This document shows, piece by piece, positions 25,856 to 35,380 of a DNA stretch of 36,184 nucleotides (its first letter is position 1; every line of letters starts with the position of its first letter). The position numbers were made by a program, and so were the translations under genes. Origin of the DNA: Nitratiruptor sp. (lineage in GTDB: Bacteria > Campylobacterota > Campylobacteria > Campylobacterales > Nitratiruptoraceae); contig WGBC01000091.1 in NCBI GenBank assembly GCA_015494535.1, forward strand, positions 1 to 36,184, read 5' to 3'. The notes beneath the pieces were generated by a model. The model was not told where the DNA came from, did not search any database, and saw nothing but the letters and a program-made list of their open reading frames with translations.

Positions 25856-27495
25856 AAAAGTGGTTGCTGCTATTTTTGGGGACGCTCTCGCTTTTTGCAG
25901 CACCTGCTGCCGAAGTGAGCGGTAAGAGAGATCTTAATATCTCTGCGATAGTGATGTTTTTGCTCTTTGTGGCTTTGACTCTTGGTATTACTTACTGGGC
26001 GGCCAAAAGAACCAGAACCGCCAAAGATTTCTACACCGCTGGCGGTGGGATCACCGGTTTTCAAAACGGCCTTGCGATGGCTGGGGATTATATGAGCGCC
26101 GCTTCGTTTCTGGGAATCTCGGGGCTAGTCTATCTCAAAGGATACGATGGGCTTATCTATTCCATCGGCTTTTTGGTGGGTTGGCCTATCGTGCTTTTTT
26201 TGATAGCTGAAAAGCTCAGAAATCTTGGTAAATACACCTTCGCGGATGTCGTCTCTTTTAGGCTCAAACCTGGACCTACCAGGACGTTGGCGGCTTTTGG
26301 ATCGATTGCTACGGTGCTACTCTACCTCATCGCCCAGATGGTGGGATCTGGTAAACTCATCCAAGTGCTCTTTGGGCTTGATTATGCGTTTGCAGTCATT
26401 ATCGTTGGCGTATTGATGATTTTATACGTGACATTTGGCGGGATGCTTGCAACTACTTGGGTACAGATCATCAAAGCAGTTTTACTCTTGGCTGGGGCTA
26501 CTTTCATAGCTTTGGCAGTGATGGCGCACTTTGGCTTTAGCTTTGAATCACTCTTCAAAGAGGCTGTCAAAACGCACCCCGACGGTATCAAGATTATGTC
26601 GCCGGGCGGTCTGGTTAGCGATCCAATTTCGGCAATATCTCTTGGTATGGCGTTGATGTTCGGTCTAGCTGGGTTGCCACACATCTTGATGAGATTTTTC
26701 ACTGTGGCCGATGCGAAAGAGGCAAGAAAATCTGTCTTTTACGCGACGGGATTTATCGGGTATTTTTATGTTTTGACGTTTATCATCGGTTTTGGAGCCA
26801 TCGTATTCGTGATGAAAAATCCAGAGTACTTGGACGCTGCAGGCAAAATCATTGGCGGCAACAACATGGCGGCAATCCACCTCTCTCATGCGGTAGGTGG
26901 CAACTTCTTCTTGGGATTTATCTCTGCCGTGGCGTTTGCTACCATTTTGGCAGTGGTTTCAGGTTTGACACTTGCTGGCGCTTCCGCAATCTCTCACGAT
27001 CTTTATGCAAGCGTCATCAAAAAGGGACAAGTAGATGAGATCACGGAGATGCGCGTATCAAAAATCGCTACATTGGTAATCGGTATTTTGGCGATTTTGC
27101 TCGGTATCGCGTTTGAGAAGCAAAACATCGCATTCATGGTGGGACTTGCCTTTGCAATCGCAGCAAGCGCCAATTTCCCTGTGCTTTTCCTCTCGATGTA
27201 TTGGAAGGGCCTCACGACCAAAGGTGCTTTTAGAGGCGGGCTTTTGGGTCTTTTGACTGCGATCGTGCTCGTTATCTTGGGGCCAACTGTCTGGGTGAGC
27301 GTGCTTGGCAATCCTGAACCGATTTTCCCATACAAATACCCTGCACTCTTTTCTGTGACGGTTGCCTTTATTGGTATATGGTTCTTCTCTAAAATAGACA
27401 ATTCCAAAGAGGCACAAGAAGAGAGAGAAAAATTTGAGGCTCAATACATCAGAGCCCAAACCGGTATCGGCGCAGAGGGAGCAACGTCCCACTAA
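25852..27495 (+). CDS. actP: Acetate permease ActP (sodium:solute symporter family)
   Basis: ActP takes up acetate and related short carboxylates with sodium or protons. The 547-residue membrane protein has a signal-like N-terminus ([20 protein letters not shown]), followed by about 13 membrane segments. The SSS family features include [20 protein letters not shown], where the sodium-binding region of helix 1 is found, and later [20 protein letters not shown] and [15 protein letters not shown]. Length and pattern agree with E. coli ActP. It is preceded by its usual DUF485 partner and followed by a hairpin and then the CBS/DUF294 gene. With acs downstream on the same strand, the set forms an acetate uptake and activation module. 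Confidence 0.95.
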   Translation: MKKWLLLFLGTLSLFAAPAAEVSGKRDLNISAIVMFLLFVALTLGITYWAAKRTRTAKDFYTAGGGITGFQNGLAMAGDYMSAASFLGISGLVYLKGYDGLIYSIGFLVGWPIVLFLIAEKLRNLGKYTFADVVSFRLKPGPTRTLAAFGSIATVLLYLIAQMVGSGKLIQVLFGLDYAFAVIIVGVLMILYVTFGGMLATTWVQIIKAVLLLAGATFIALAVMAHFGFSFESLFKEAVKTHPDGIKIMSPGGLVSDPISAISLGMALMFGLAGLPHILMRFFTVADAKEARKSVFYATGFIGYFYVLTFIIGFGAIVFVMKNPEYLDAAGKIIGGNNMAAIHLSHAVGGNFFLGFISAVAFATILAVVSGLTLAGASAISHDLYASVIKKGQVDEITEMRVSKIATLVIGILAILLGIAFEKQNIAFMVGLAFAIAASANFPVLFLSMYWKGLTTKGAFRGGLLGLLTAIVLVILGPTVWVSVLGNPEPIFPYKYPALFSVTVAFIGIWFFSKIDNSKEAQEEREKFEAQYIRAQTGIGAEGATSH

Positions 27496-27498
27496 TAC

Positions 27499-27518
27499 AA
27501 AGCGGCTTTTGCCGCTTT
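27499..27518 (+). repeat. Perfect hairpin between actP and the DUF294 gene
   Basis: AAAGCGGC (27499-27506) and GCCGCTTT (27511-27518) form an 8-base perfect stem with a TTTT loop, directly after the actP stop codon. The tail has only three T residues before AAGG, so full termination is doubtful. It could act as an attenuator or an mRNA-stabilising structure at the end of actP. The ribosome binding site of the next gene begins just after it. Confidence 0.55.
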
Positions 27519-27529
27519 AAGGATAGACC

Positions 27530-29350
27530 ATGAAAGAGCTAAAAGAGTTTTTGCATCAAGTGCATCCATTTGACTTCTTGGATGAAAAAACACTCAATCT
27601 CATCGCTGCTCATACAGACATAGGCTACTACAAAGAGGGGGCTACACTTATGAACTATTCCGATAGCCCTCAAACCTTTTACGTGATTCTCAAAGGCATA
27701 GTCAAAGAGATAAACAGCGATGAGGAGATAGTGGATATCTACTATGAAAAGGACTGCTTTGATGCAAAAGCTCTGCTATCCCAAAAAGTACACAACAGGT
27801 TCGTAGCCGATCAAGAGACGATTGTATATGAGATAGGCAAAGAGGCATTTTTGGAAGCTATCAACACTTCTAAAGAGTTCAAAAACTATCTGCTTCTTGG
27901 CATATCCCACAAACTTGAAAAGATCAAAGAGCAAAACCAGACAAAAATCATTGGCGAATTTCTCTCAGCCAAAATCAGCGACACCATCCTCAATCCGCCT
28001 CATCTCCTCCCTGGCGATACCACTATCTACGAGGCTATCAAAACACTTGAGAATACAAACTCTCAAATCCTCATTATCAAAAAAAGTGACGCCAACTACC
28101 TCTATGGCGTCTTTACGGATAAGGATTTGCGAAAAGTTATTCTAATCGGTGTCGCCAAAGATGAACATATAGAAAAAATAGCCAATTTTCCGGCTATCAC
28201 CATCGAATATGACGACTTTTTGTTCAACGCCTTGCTAAAGATGACAAATCTAGGCATCAAGCATCTCGTAGTAACCCAAGAGGAAAATATCATAGGCACA
28301 TTGGAGATTACAGAGATTCTGAGTTACTTTTCCAACCAAACATACCTTTTGGCCAAAAACATAGAAAACGCCCAAACTATCCAGGAGTTGCAAAAGGTAA
28401 GCCAACGATTTTTCGATGTTGTTAAAATTCTCTACCACAAAGGGATCAAAATCCGCCACTTGGCAAAACTTTTGGATGAATTACATAAGAAACTCTACAA
28501 AAAAGTCTTTGCTTTGACGTTCGATGAAGAGACTAGAAAACTAAGCACTCTCGTTGTGCTTGGCAGCGAAGGCAGAGGGGAGCAGCTTTTGCGCACGGAT
28601 CAGGACAACGCATTGATTTTGGATGATAGTTTGGAGTATGCAAAACTCCAAGAGACTACAACAAACTTCACCAATGCCCTCATTGCATTGGGCTACCCCA
28701 AATGCCCTGGCAACATTATGCTTAGCAATCCATACTGGTGCAAAAGCGAAACGGCATTTAAAGAGAGTATATTAGATTGGATAGAAAATCCAAACGAAAA
28801 ACATCTTATGTATCTATCGATCTTTTTGGACACTAAGGCAATTGATGGAGATGAAAAGAGATTACGTTCTCTTAAAAACATACTCTATGATCGAGTGAGC
28901 GACAACATCTCCTATCTCGCCAATCTAGCCAAGCCGATATTTTCCTTCGATACGCCTCTTGGGCTTTTCAATACATTGAGAACGGACAAAAGCAACAGAA
29001 TCGATCTGAAAAAAGGCGGGATTTTTCCTATTGTGCACGGCAGCAGGATATTGGCTTTGCAGTATAGGATAGAGGAGACCAACACGGTAAAACGCATCAA
29101 AGAGATAAATAAATTGAATATCTTAGATACCGAGTTTGCAAAAGATTTGGTAGAAGCATACGACACACTCCAAAGCTTCAGACTCAAAGCCTCTTTGGAA
29201 AGTATCGAAAAAGGAGGTGCTGCCACCAACGAAATCCAAATCGATTCTCTCTCAAAAATAGAGAGAGATTTGCTTAAAGACTCTTTTAAAATAGTAGATA
29301 AATTCAAATCATTTATTAAATACCATTATAGATTGGATATGGTTATCTAA
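27530..29350 (+). CDS. cNMP-binding/CBS/DUF294 nucleotidyltransferase-like signalling protein
   Basis: The 606-residue cytoplasmic protein joins several regulatory domains. Residues about 10-130 form a cyclic nucleotide-binding fold (YVILKGIVKEIN). About 155-270 is a CBS pair (LYGVFTDKDLRKVIL and IIGTLEITEILSYF). About 340-400 is the DUF294 nucleotidyltransferase, with VLGSEGRGEQ near residues 343-352 and TDQDN shortly after, the GlnD-like metal site. About 430-600 is the DUF294 C-terminal domain. All are in the expected order. Genes of this kind often sit between actP and acs with a DnaQ-like exonuclease, as here. A role in controlling acetate metabolism, perhaps by nucleotide transfer or sensing of adenylates, is inference. 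The ATG overlaps no gene but lies within 35 bases of actP. Confidence 0.9.
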   Translation: MKELKEFLHQVHPFDFLDEKTLNLIAAHTDIGYYKEGATLMNYSDSPQTFYVILKGIVKEINSDEEIVDIYYEKDCFDAKALLSQKVHNRFVADQETIVYEIGKEAFLEAINTSKEFKNYLLLGISHKLEKIKEQNQTKIIGEFLSAKISDTILNPPHLLPGDTTIYEAIKTLENTNSQILIIKKSDANYLYGVFTDKDLRKVILIGVAKDEHIEKIANFPAITIEYDDFLFNALLKMTNLGIKHLVVTQEENIIGTLEITEILSYFSNQTYLLAKNIENAQTIQELQKVSQRFFDVVKILYHKGIKIRHLAKLLDELHKKLYKKVFALTFDEETRKLSTLVVLGSEGRGEQLLRTDQDNALILDDSLEYAKLQETTTNFTNALIALGYPKCPGNIMLSNPYWCKSETAFKESILDWIENPNEKHLMYLSIFLDTKAIDGDEKRLRSLKNILYDRVSDNISYLANLAKPIFSFDTPLGLFNTLRTDKSNRIDLKKGGIFPIVHGSRILALQYRIEETNTVKRIKEINKLNILDTEFAKDLVEAYDTLQSFRLKASLESIEKGGAATNEIQIDSLSKIERDLLKDSFKIVDKFKSFIKYHYRLDMVI

Positions 29351-29351
29351 G

Positions 29352-29948
29352 ATGTTTTTTAAAAAGTGGCTTGATAAATGGCGATTGCAAGATGAACGCT
29401 TCGACTTCCTCTTTGATGAGGAAGCGGCGGGGGAATACGTAGCGATAGATACCGAGACCACGGGGCTTGATCCAAAAAGCGACGAGATCATATCTATCGC
29501 TGCAATCGTGATCAAAGGGCATAAAATAATTACCAGCAAATCGCTGCATATCAAAATCAAGCCCACCAAGGAGATCAATGAAGAGAGCATCAAAATACAC
29601 AAAATCAGACACTGCGATCTCCAAGAGGCAATGGAGCCAAAAGAGGCGATGGAGCGACTTTTGTATTTCATAAAAAACAGACCCTTGGTGGGGTACTACT
29701 TAGAGTTTGATGTAAAAATGATCAACAAATACCTTGAACGCTTTTTTGGATTTTCTTTGCCAAATAGGTGTATAGAGGTATCTGGACTTTACTATGATTA
29801 TAAACAAAAAATAATCCCTCAAGGCTTTATAGATTTGAGATTTGATACAATCTTGGAAGACTTACATCTTCCCAAACTCAAAGCACACAATGCATTCAAC
29901 GATGCACTCATGAGTGCAATGATATTTTTGAAACTAACCAAACAATAA
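29352..29948 (+). CDS. DnaQ-like 3'-5' exonuclease (DEDDh)
   Basis: The 198-residue product has the exonuclease motifs of the DnaQ superfamily: Exo I with Asp33 and Glu35 in [11 protein letters not shown], Exo II aspartate in [17 protein letters not shown], and Exo III with histidine and aspartate in [12 protein letters not shown]. It is therefore a DEDDh type enzyme. It begins one base after the stop of the DUF294 gene, so the two are surely co-expressed. As a paired neighbour of an acetate operon gene, it is more likely a signalling or nucleotide-processing enzyme than the replicative epsilon subunit, but this is inferred from context. The N-terminal extension (about 25 residues, [20 protein letters not shown]) precedes the core. 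Confidence 0.92.
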   Translation: MFFKKWLDKWRLQDERFDFLFDEEAAGEYVAIDTETTGLDPKSDEIISIAAIVIKGHKIITSKSLHIKIKPTKEINEESIKIHKIRHCDLQEAMEPKEAMERLLYFIKNRPLVGYYLEFDVKMINKYLERFFGFSLPNRCIEVSGLYYDYKQKIIPQGFIDLRFDTILEDLHLPKLKAHNAFNDALMSAMIFLKLTKQ

Positions 29949-29959
29949 AAGGAGTCAAC

Positions 29960-31912
29960 ATGGCAAATACACCAGTTTTCGATCCCACACCGCGCATCAA
30001 AGAACGCGCTCGCATCAACTCGATGGAGCAATATTGGCAGATGGTAGAAGATGCCCGAAACGATTTTGAGGGCTTTTGGGACAAATTAGCTAAAGAGAAG
30101 ATCGACTGGATCGAGCCTTATAGCAAAGTTTTGGATGAATCCAACGCACCTTTTTACAAATGGTTCATAGGTGGTAAGCTCAACGTCACCCAGCAATGTA
30201 TCGATAGGCATCTTGAAAAACGCAAAAACAAAGCCGCCATCATTTGGGAGGGCGAGCCGGGCGATAAGAGAATCATCACCTATCTTGAGCTCTACTATGA
30301 GGTAAACAAATTCGCAAACCTTCTAAAAAACAAGTTTGGCATCAAAAAAGGCGATCGCGTCGTCATCTACATGCCAATGATCCCTGAAGCTGCTTTTGCG
30401 ATGCTTGCATGTGCAAGAATCGGAGCGATTCACTCGGTCGTTTTTGGTGGATTTAGCGCAGAAGCTTTGCGAGATCGTATCCAAGATGCCGAGGCAAAGC
30501 TCGTCATCACGGCTGACGGCGCATACCGCAGAGGCAAGCCATATTTGCTTAAACCCGTAGTCGACGTGGCACTGGCAAAGGGATGCGAGAGCGTAGAAGC
30601 TGTCTTGGTGGTCAGGCGAAACAATGAAGAGATAAACTGGCATGAGGGGCGCGATTACGACTACAACCAGCTTATCGCAGATATGCCTATTCATTGTGAA
30701 CCTGAAATCATGGATAGCGAAGATCCGCTTTTTCTTCTTTACACTTCAGGAAGTACGGGCAAACCAAAAGGAGTCCAGCACGCTCAAGCTGGCTATATTC
30801 TTTGGGCGCAATTAACGATGGAGTGGGTATTTGACATTAAGGACGAAGATACTTATTGGTGTACCGCAGACGTTGGCTGGATCACAGGACACACCTATAT
30901 CGTCTATGGGCCACTTGCCGCAGGGGCGACGACTGTGATGTATGAGGGCGTGCCAGTCTATCCGGATGCTGGAAGATGGTGGAGAATGATAGAAGAGTAT
31001 AGAGTCAACCAGTTCTATACCGCTCCTACTGCCATTAGACTCCTGCACAAACTTGGAGCAGATGAGCCAGACAAATACGATCTCAGTTCACTCTATATCC
31101 TTGGTACTGTGGGTGAGCCTATCAACCCGGATGCGTGGATGTGGTATTTTGAAAAAGTTGGTCGCAGCCAATGCCCAATCGTGGATACCTGGTGGCAGAC
31201 TGAGACGGGTGGACATATGATAAGTCCGCTTCCAGGAGCTACCCCGATTAAACCAGGCTCTGCAACTTTCCCGCTTCCTGGCATCTTTGCTGAGATTATC
31301 GATGAAAATGGCAATAAAAAAGAGCCAGGTGAAAAAGGGTATCTCTGTATCACCAAACCTTGGCCAAGCATGATACGCACAATCTGGGGCGATCCAGATA
31401 GATTCGTCAAGAGCTACTTTGGCACCTGCAAAAAAGATGGCAAGCCGGTTTACTTCAGTGGAGATGGAGCAATTTATGATGAAGATGGCTACATCTGGAT
31501 CACGGGTAGAATGGATGACGTAATTAACGTAAGCGGCCATAGGCTTGGTACAGCCGAGATCGAAGCGGCCATCGGGCATCATCCAAGAGTCGCCGAATGC
31601 GCCGTGGTAGGCAAACCGCATGATGTAAAGGGTGAAAGCGTCTTTGCCTTTGTAGTGCTCAAAGATGACGAAGGCGCGGCAGACGAGATGGAGCTAGTCA
31701 AAGAGATAAACGAAGTTATCACCAAAGATATCGGACCTTTGGCTAAATGTGACGAGATCGCATTCGTACCGGGACTTCCAAAGACACGCAGCGGGAAAAT
31801 TATGAGAAGGATTCTTAGAGCCATAGCCAAAGGCGAAGAGATCAAGCAAGACACCTCTACCCTTGAAGATCCAAGCGTAGTAGAGAAAATTATTCAAATC
31901 GTGCAAAAGTAA
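29960..31912 (+). CDS. acs: Acetyl-CoA synthetase
   Basis: Acs converts acetate, ATP and CoA to acetyl-CoA through acetyl-AMP. The 650-residue product has the expected length and motifs: the P-loop [20 protein letters not shown] near residue 259, the [10 protein letters not shown] motif near 412, the hinge [20 protein letters not shown] near 515, and the C-terminal [12 protein letters not shown], whose lysine is the site of regulatory acetylation in this family. The ribosome binding site AAAAGGAG is strong. It follows the exonuclease stop by 11 bases and its own stop directly abuts the stop of the convergent zinc-ribbon gene. It completes the acetate cluster with the porin and ActP. Confidence 0.97.
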   Translation: MANTPVFDPTPRIKERARINSMEQYWQMVEDARNDFEGFWDKLAKEKIDWIEPYSKVLDESNAPFYKWFIGGKLNVTQQCIDRHLEKRKNKAAIIWEGEPGDKRIITYLELYYEVNKFANLLKNKFGIKKGDRVVIYMPMIPEAAFAMLACARIGAIHSVVFGGFSAEALRDRIQDAEAKLVITADGAYRRGKPYLLKPVVDVALAKGCESVEAVLVVRRNNEEINWHEGRDYDYNQLIADMPIHCEPEIMDSEDPLFLLYTSGSTGKPKGVQHAQAGYILWAQLTMEWVFDIKDEDTYWCTADVGWITGHTYIVYGPLAAGATTVMYEGVPVYPDAGRWWRMIEEYRVNQFYTAPTAIRLLHKLGADEPDKYDLSSLYILGTVGEPINPDAWMWYFEKVGRSQCPIVDTWWQTETGGHMISPLPGATPIKPGSATFPLPGIFAEIIDENGNKKEPGEKGYLCITKPWPSMIRTIWGDPDRFVKSYFGTCKKDGKPVYFSGDGAIYDEDGYIWITGRMDDVINVSGHRLGTAEIEAAIGHHPRVAECAVVGKPHDVKGESVFAFVVLKDDEGAADEMELVKEINEVITKDIGPLAKCDEIAFVPGLPKTRSGKIMRRILRAIAKGEEIKQDTSTLEDPSVVEKIIQIVQK

Positions 31913-32176
31913 TCAAAGAGTGCAGCTGCCGCTACCGCAGCTGCCGCTTATATTGAAATCCTCTTCATAGCCGCAATTTTCACAGCGATAGGTTACATTG
32001 GACGTGCCGCTGCAGCCCCCACCCTTTTTAGTCTTAAGAGCAATTGTCTTTTGACCACACTCTGGACAGATACCTTGCTCGATTTTTTGTAGTTTGGCGC
32101 CCTTATGCCTGATATAGAGGTAGTAGGCAAGGACGCTAAGCAAAATGATGATAGCCGAGACCACAAACATATACAT
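31913..32176 (-). CDS. Small membrane-anchored zinc-ribbon protein
   Basis: The 87-residue product has one N-terminal membrane segment (about residues 1-22, MYMFVVSAIIILLSVLAYYL). A short basic linker is followed by a zinc ribbon with CPECG near residue 37 and RCENCGYEE near residue 65, plus an additional cysteine in GGGCSG. It ends in GSCGSGSCTL, a cysteine-glycine-serine tail that may bind metal. I do not recognise a named family. It is the last of three genes with mutS7 and the Sel1 protein; the spacer to the Sel1 stop is 2 bases. Its stop codon abuts that of acs, with no room for a terminator. Function is unknown. Confidence 0.75.
   Translation of the reverse strand: MYMFVVSAIIILLSVLAYYLYIRHKGAKLQKIEQGICPECGQKTIALKTKKGGGCSGTSNVTYRCENCGYEEDFNISGSCGSGSCTL
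31922..31948. repeat. Short direct repeat in the zinc-ribbon gene tail
   Basis: GCAGCTGCCGCT occurs twice (31922-31933 and 31937-31948), 15 bases apart. It encodes the repeated Gly-Ser-Cys tail of the zinc-ribbon protein, so it is coding, but the GC-rich palindromic GCAGCTGC cores could also fold and affect the ends of the convergent transcripts. Confidence 0.6.
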
Positions 32177-32178
32177 CG

Positions 32179-32436
32179 CTACTCTCTTGCAAAGACACTA
32201 GAAGTGGCGCAGATGGTTTGGAGCATATATTTGGCATCAAGGCTTCCTCTTCTATTCGCCCTCTTCCACCACTTTATCGCCTCTTCTTCATTTTTCTCCA
32301 CGCCCCACCCCTCATAGTAGAGCATGCCTATGTAGTACATCGCTTCGGCATTCCCCTCTTTTGCCAACTCTTTGAAAATCTTGTAAGCTTCTTCAAATTC
32401 CTCTTTTTCAAAAAGATCTATCGCCTTTTGCAGCAT
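32179..32436 (-). CDS. Sel1-like repeat (TPR-like) small protein
   Basis: The 85-residue protein is made of Sel1-like/TPR helices: AIDLFEKEEFEEAYKIFKEL followed by LAKEGNAEAMYYIGMLYYEG and WGVEKNEEEAIKWWKRA. The AEAMYYIGMLYYEGWGVEKN element is the diagnostic Sel1 pattern. Such proteins act as protein-protein adaptors. It has no signal peptide, so it is cytoplasmic. The start is fixed by AAAGGAG overlapping the mutS7 end, with one base between the mutS7 stop and this ATG, so translation is coupled. The partner is unknown; a link to mutS7 is only suggested by the operon. Confidence 0.85.
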   Translation of the reverse strand: MLQKAIDLFEKEEFEEAYKIFKELAKEGNAEAMYYIGMLYYEGWGVEKNEEEAIKWWKRANRRGSLDAKYMLQTICATSSVFARE

Positions 32437-32437
32437 G

Positions 32438-35335
32438 CTACTCCTTTTCGCTGTAATGCAACTTCAACCCCTCCTCGCTCATCACGAAGCCACTTATAAT
32501 CAACTTACCCTCATGCACCATTTTGTGGTGCTTTGCGCAAAGGGGAATGAGATTGTATTTGTGGTTTGCTTTGAAATGATCGATAAAGCCACCTTTTGCC
32601 TTGGCTTTTGGCGTGATGTGGTGCACCTCCTCTACAATCTCGTTGCATATTGCGCACTTTGTCAGATATACTCGCTTATTATAGCGACTCTTTCTCTTTT
32701 GGCGCAAAAGCTCCGCTTCGCTATAATCTTTGACTAAAGATTTGCGAATCTTATAGGCATACTCCAAAAACTTCTCATCCATATGCAAAGCCTTGGCAAA
32801 TTCCAGCCCATACATGGTGCCGCCGCTGCCAATCTCTAACTTTCTATTGTAGATGAGCCTATCAGCTTGCTCGTCATAGTAAACGCCAAGATGTAAAAAT
32901 ATGAGGTTTTCAATCTCTTTTATTGCCGCAATATTGACAAGTTGGTGCAGATGCGTAGCAAAGATGAAAAAAGATCCTATCTCACTAAGCCTTCTGATAG
33001 CCGCACTCACGATGGAGAGAGCCGAATAGGTTTCAGTCCCCTGGCTTATCTCATCGCCTAATATCAACGAATTGCTGGTAGCTCTATTGAAGATGTTTTT
33101 AAGCTCCAGCATCTCTATGGCAAAAGTGGAGAGTCCTTTGTAGAGATTGTCTTTGGAGACTATGCGAGTAAAGATCTTATCTACCAAAGAGTAGCGCATC
33201 GCCGTAGCTGGCACGAAAAAGCCTGCCTGCGCCATGACTACTGCCATGCCAACGCTCTTCATCAAGGAGCTCTTACCACTAGAATTGATGCCATAGAGCA
33301 AAATCCCTCTTACCTCTTTGCCGCCACTGGCCTCGGTGGTGATGTGGTCGTGTTCGCTTGCTGGATCGCCAAGGAGCAGATCGTTTGGAATATAGATGCC
33401 ATTCTCTTCTCTTGATTCAATAAGTGGATGGCGAAGAGCGATGAATTCTAGCTTTGGGTCTTGCACAATTTGTGGCTTAGCATAGTTGTAACTTGCAGCC
33501 ACCTTGGCACCACTCACAGCAAAATCGATCTCAGCCACGTAGCTTATAAGCTTCTCCATTAAGGCGCTATATTCAAGCTCTATCTCATGCAATACCTCTT
33601 CATACCTATGCTTCACGAGAGCTTTGAGCCTGCTTTGCAAAGCCAAAAACTCTTGAGAAAGATCGTAGATAAATTCACCGCCGATTTTGACGCTGTTTTT
33701 GAGGGTTTTCACTTCAAAATCTCTGAAAAATAGATGTTTGCCACCTACGCTCACAAAACTTTGCAAGAGATCTTTTTGAATTGCTTTGTAGCGGTTGCGA
33801 GTAAGCGAAATATAAAACCCCTCGCTCTCTAACCAACCGAGGCTAGCATACTCTTCGCCGTCAAAGAATGCGTTGATATGATCGAGTATTGTCTGTAATT
33901 GATCGTAAATACCAGCTATTGCTGCTTCTATATTATCGATGAAGATATCCACACCCTCGCCAAAAATATTTGTCTCAATCTTGTCTCTTGTATATTTGGC
34001 GCACTCCAAAAGCTTGAAGCGCTCTTCGATACTTTGGCGAAAGGCATGGACTTCCTCTGGCAAAAAAGTAGCTATTTCTTTAGGCGCTTGCTGATAGAGC
34101 TTTTCGATGGAGTAAAGAGAGGTATGGAGATAATTTATCTCGAATGGATGCAGCTTTTTAAGCTTGATGCGCCGAAGGATTCTCTCAAGATCGTAAATCT
34201 GCTTCAACAGCTTCTCATACTCTTTATATGAGTCCAAAAAGCCCTCTATCAAGTTATAGCGCTTTTGCAGCTCCTCCCTATCCATGATGGGGTTGAGCAA
34301 GCGCTCTTTTAAAAGCCTCTTGCCAATGGGCGTGGAGGTTTTGTCAAGCAGTTTCAAAAGCGTCATCTCGTTGGGATCGCGCGAGATGATATTGAGCTGC
34401 TCAAGAGCGTTGTTGCCAAGATAGACAAAGCGTTTATTGCCAAGAAATTCTGGGCGCGAGAGCTTTTGCACGAGGGCTGGATCGTGCTCTATGATAAAGT
34501 CGATAAGCAGCGCTAGCGCCTCGCTAGCATAAGGGTAGCGCTCAAGATCGAGATACTCGATGGGTGAGAGCAGCGAATTGATAGAAAAAACGGAAGCGAA
34601 AAGCTCGTTTTGGTAGGTGATTTTGAGGCGATCTTTATTAAACGTAGTGCTGTAGTTGGCAAATTCAAGATAGCTTTTCACATATTCCCTATCCACACTT
34701 CCTTCAAACGTCACCAATAGCTCCACAGTCTCATAGCTTTGCAAAAGCAAAAAGAGCTCATCCAAAGCAAAATTCTTATCCTCTCTTGTGGAGTGGATCT
34801 CGTTGACAAAGGTTTTGCCGGTAGTCACATCCACAGCCCCATAGCCTGCATAGTAAACTCCCCTACTCTCGCCAATGATAAGCGAAGCTATAAAGTTTTC
34901 GCTAGCCTCTGATTGATACTCAAAGTTGGTACCCGGAGAGATGATATTAGCGATGTAGCGCTTCACATTGGGCGGCTCGCCCTTTTGGCGCACCAAGACG
35001 ATGGTATATTTCTTGCTTTGCACAAGCTTTTCCAAGTAGCGATCAAGCGCAAAGTTTGGCACGCCAGCCATGAGAGGGTTGGAGATGGAGTTTTCTATGA
35101 TGGATTTGTTTTTGCGGGTAAGCTGGATGTTGAGAAATTCCGCTATCTCTTTGGCTTTACCTATTTTGAGCTCTTCATTGTTGACTTCATAGACTTCAAA
35201 AAAGGAGCCTATCTCCATCAAGACGACCGTATTTTCTCCATAGCGTTTCTCAAAAAACTCTTGCAGCTCAAAGTAGATTTGCGTCAGTAGCTTTTTCTTG
35301 TCATTTAAGAGGGCATTTAGCTCTTGAAACTCCAA
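32438..35335 (-). CDS. MutS7-type DNA mismatch repair protein with C-terminal HNH nuclease
   Basis: The product of about 965 residues has a MutS mismatch-binding domain I ([12 protein letters not shown], retaining the Phe-x-Glu element), connector, core and clamp regions. The ATPase has Walker [10 protein letters not shown] near residue 682 and Walker [14 protein letters not shown] near 755. After these lies an HNH nuclease (about residues 894-945): [20 protein letters not shown], then [18 protein letters not shown]. This domain combination is that of MutS7, known from Campylobacterota, some giant viruses and octocoral mitochondria. The open frame extends to TTG 35368. I place the start at TTG 35335, because the -10 box TACAAT (35364-35359) lies inside the upstream extension. 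That choice leaves AAAGG about 9 bases upstream. The two following genes start within 2 bases of their predecessors, so an operon is likely. Confidence 0.88.
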   Translation of the reverse strand: MEFQELNALLNDKKKLLTQIYFELQEFFEKRYGENTVVLMEIGSFFEVYEVNNEELKIGKAKEIAEFLNIQLTRKNKSIIENSISNPLMAGVPNFALDRYLEKLVQSKKYTIVLVRQKGEPPNVKRYIANIISPGTNFEYQSEASENFIASLIIGESRGVYYAGYGAVDVTTGKTFVNEIHSTREDKNFALDELFLLLQSYETVELLVTFEGSVDREYVKSYLEFANYSTTFNKDRLKITYQNELFASVFSINSLLSPIEYLDLERYPYASEALALLIDFIIEHDPALVQKLSRPEFLGNKRFVYLGNNALEQLNIISRDPNEMTLLKLLDKTSTPIGKRLLKERLLNPIMDREELQKRYNLIEGFLDSYKEYEKLLKQIYDLERILRRIKLKKLHPFEINYLHTSLYSIEKLYQQAPKEIATFLPEEVHAFRQSIEERFKLLECAKYTRDKIETNIFGEGVDIFIDNIEAAIAGIYDQLQTILDHINAFFDGEEYASLGWLESEGFYISLTRNRYKAIQKDLLQSFVSVGGKHLFFRDFEVKTLKNSVKIGGEFIYDLSQEFLALQSRLKALVKHRYEEVLHEIELEYSALMEKLISYVAEIDFAVSGAKVAASYNYAKPQIVQDPKLEFIALRHPLIESREENGIYIPNDLLLGDPASEHDHITTEASGGKEVRGILLYGINSSGKSSLMKSVGMAVVMAQAGFFVPATAMRYSLVDKIFTRIVSKDNLYKGLSTFAIEMLELKNIFNRATSNSLILGDEISQGTETYSALSIVSAAIRRLSEIGSFFIFATHLHQLVNIAAIKEIENLIFLHLGVYYDEQADRLIYNRKLEIGSGGTMYGLEFAKALHMDEKFLEYAYKIRKSLVKDYSEAELLRQKRKSRYNKRVYLTKCAICNEIVEEVHHITPKAKAKGGFIDHFKANHKYNLIPLCAKHHKMVHEGKLIISGFVMSEEGLKLHYSEKE

Positions 35336-35354
35336 CCTCTTGCGCCTTTTTTTG

Positions 35355-35364
35355 TATAATTGTA
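35355..35364. promoter_or_regulatory. Overlapping divergent -10 boxes for pyrF and mutS7
   Basis: The ten bases TATAATTGTA contain TATAAT on the plus strand (35355-35360) and TACAAT on the minus strand (35364-35359), sharing two bases. The plus box would start pyrF transcription near 35367, with an AAGG ribosome binding site 6 bases from ATG 35381. The minus box would start mutS7 transcription near 35352, giving a leader of about 17 bases to TTG 35335. Neither has a clear -35 box, as is usual in this phylum. Confidence 0.6.
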
Positions 35365-35380
35365 GCAAAAAAGGCCTGCC

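Noticed and set aside
31922-31948. GC-rich palindromes as an acs terminator
   Set aside because: The repeats are coding for the cysteine tail of the zinc ribbon and lack a T run in the acs direction.
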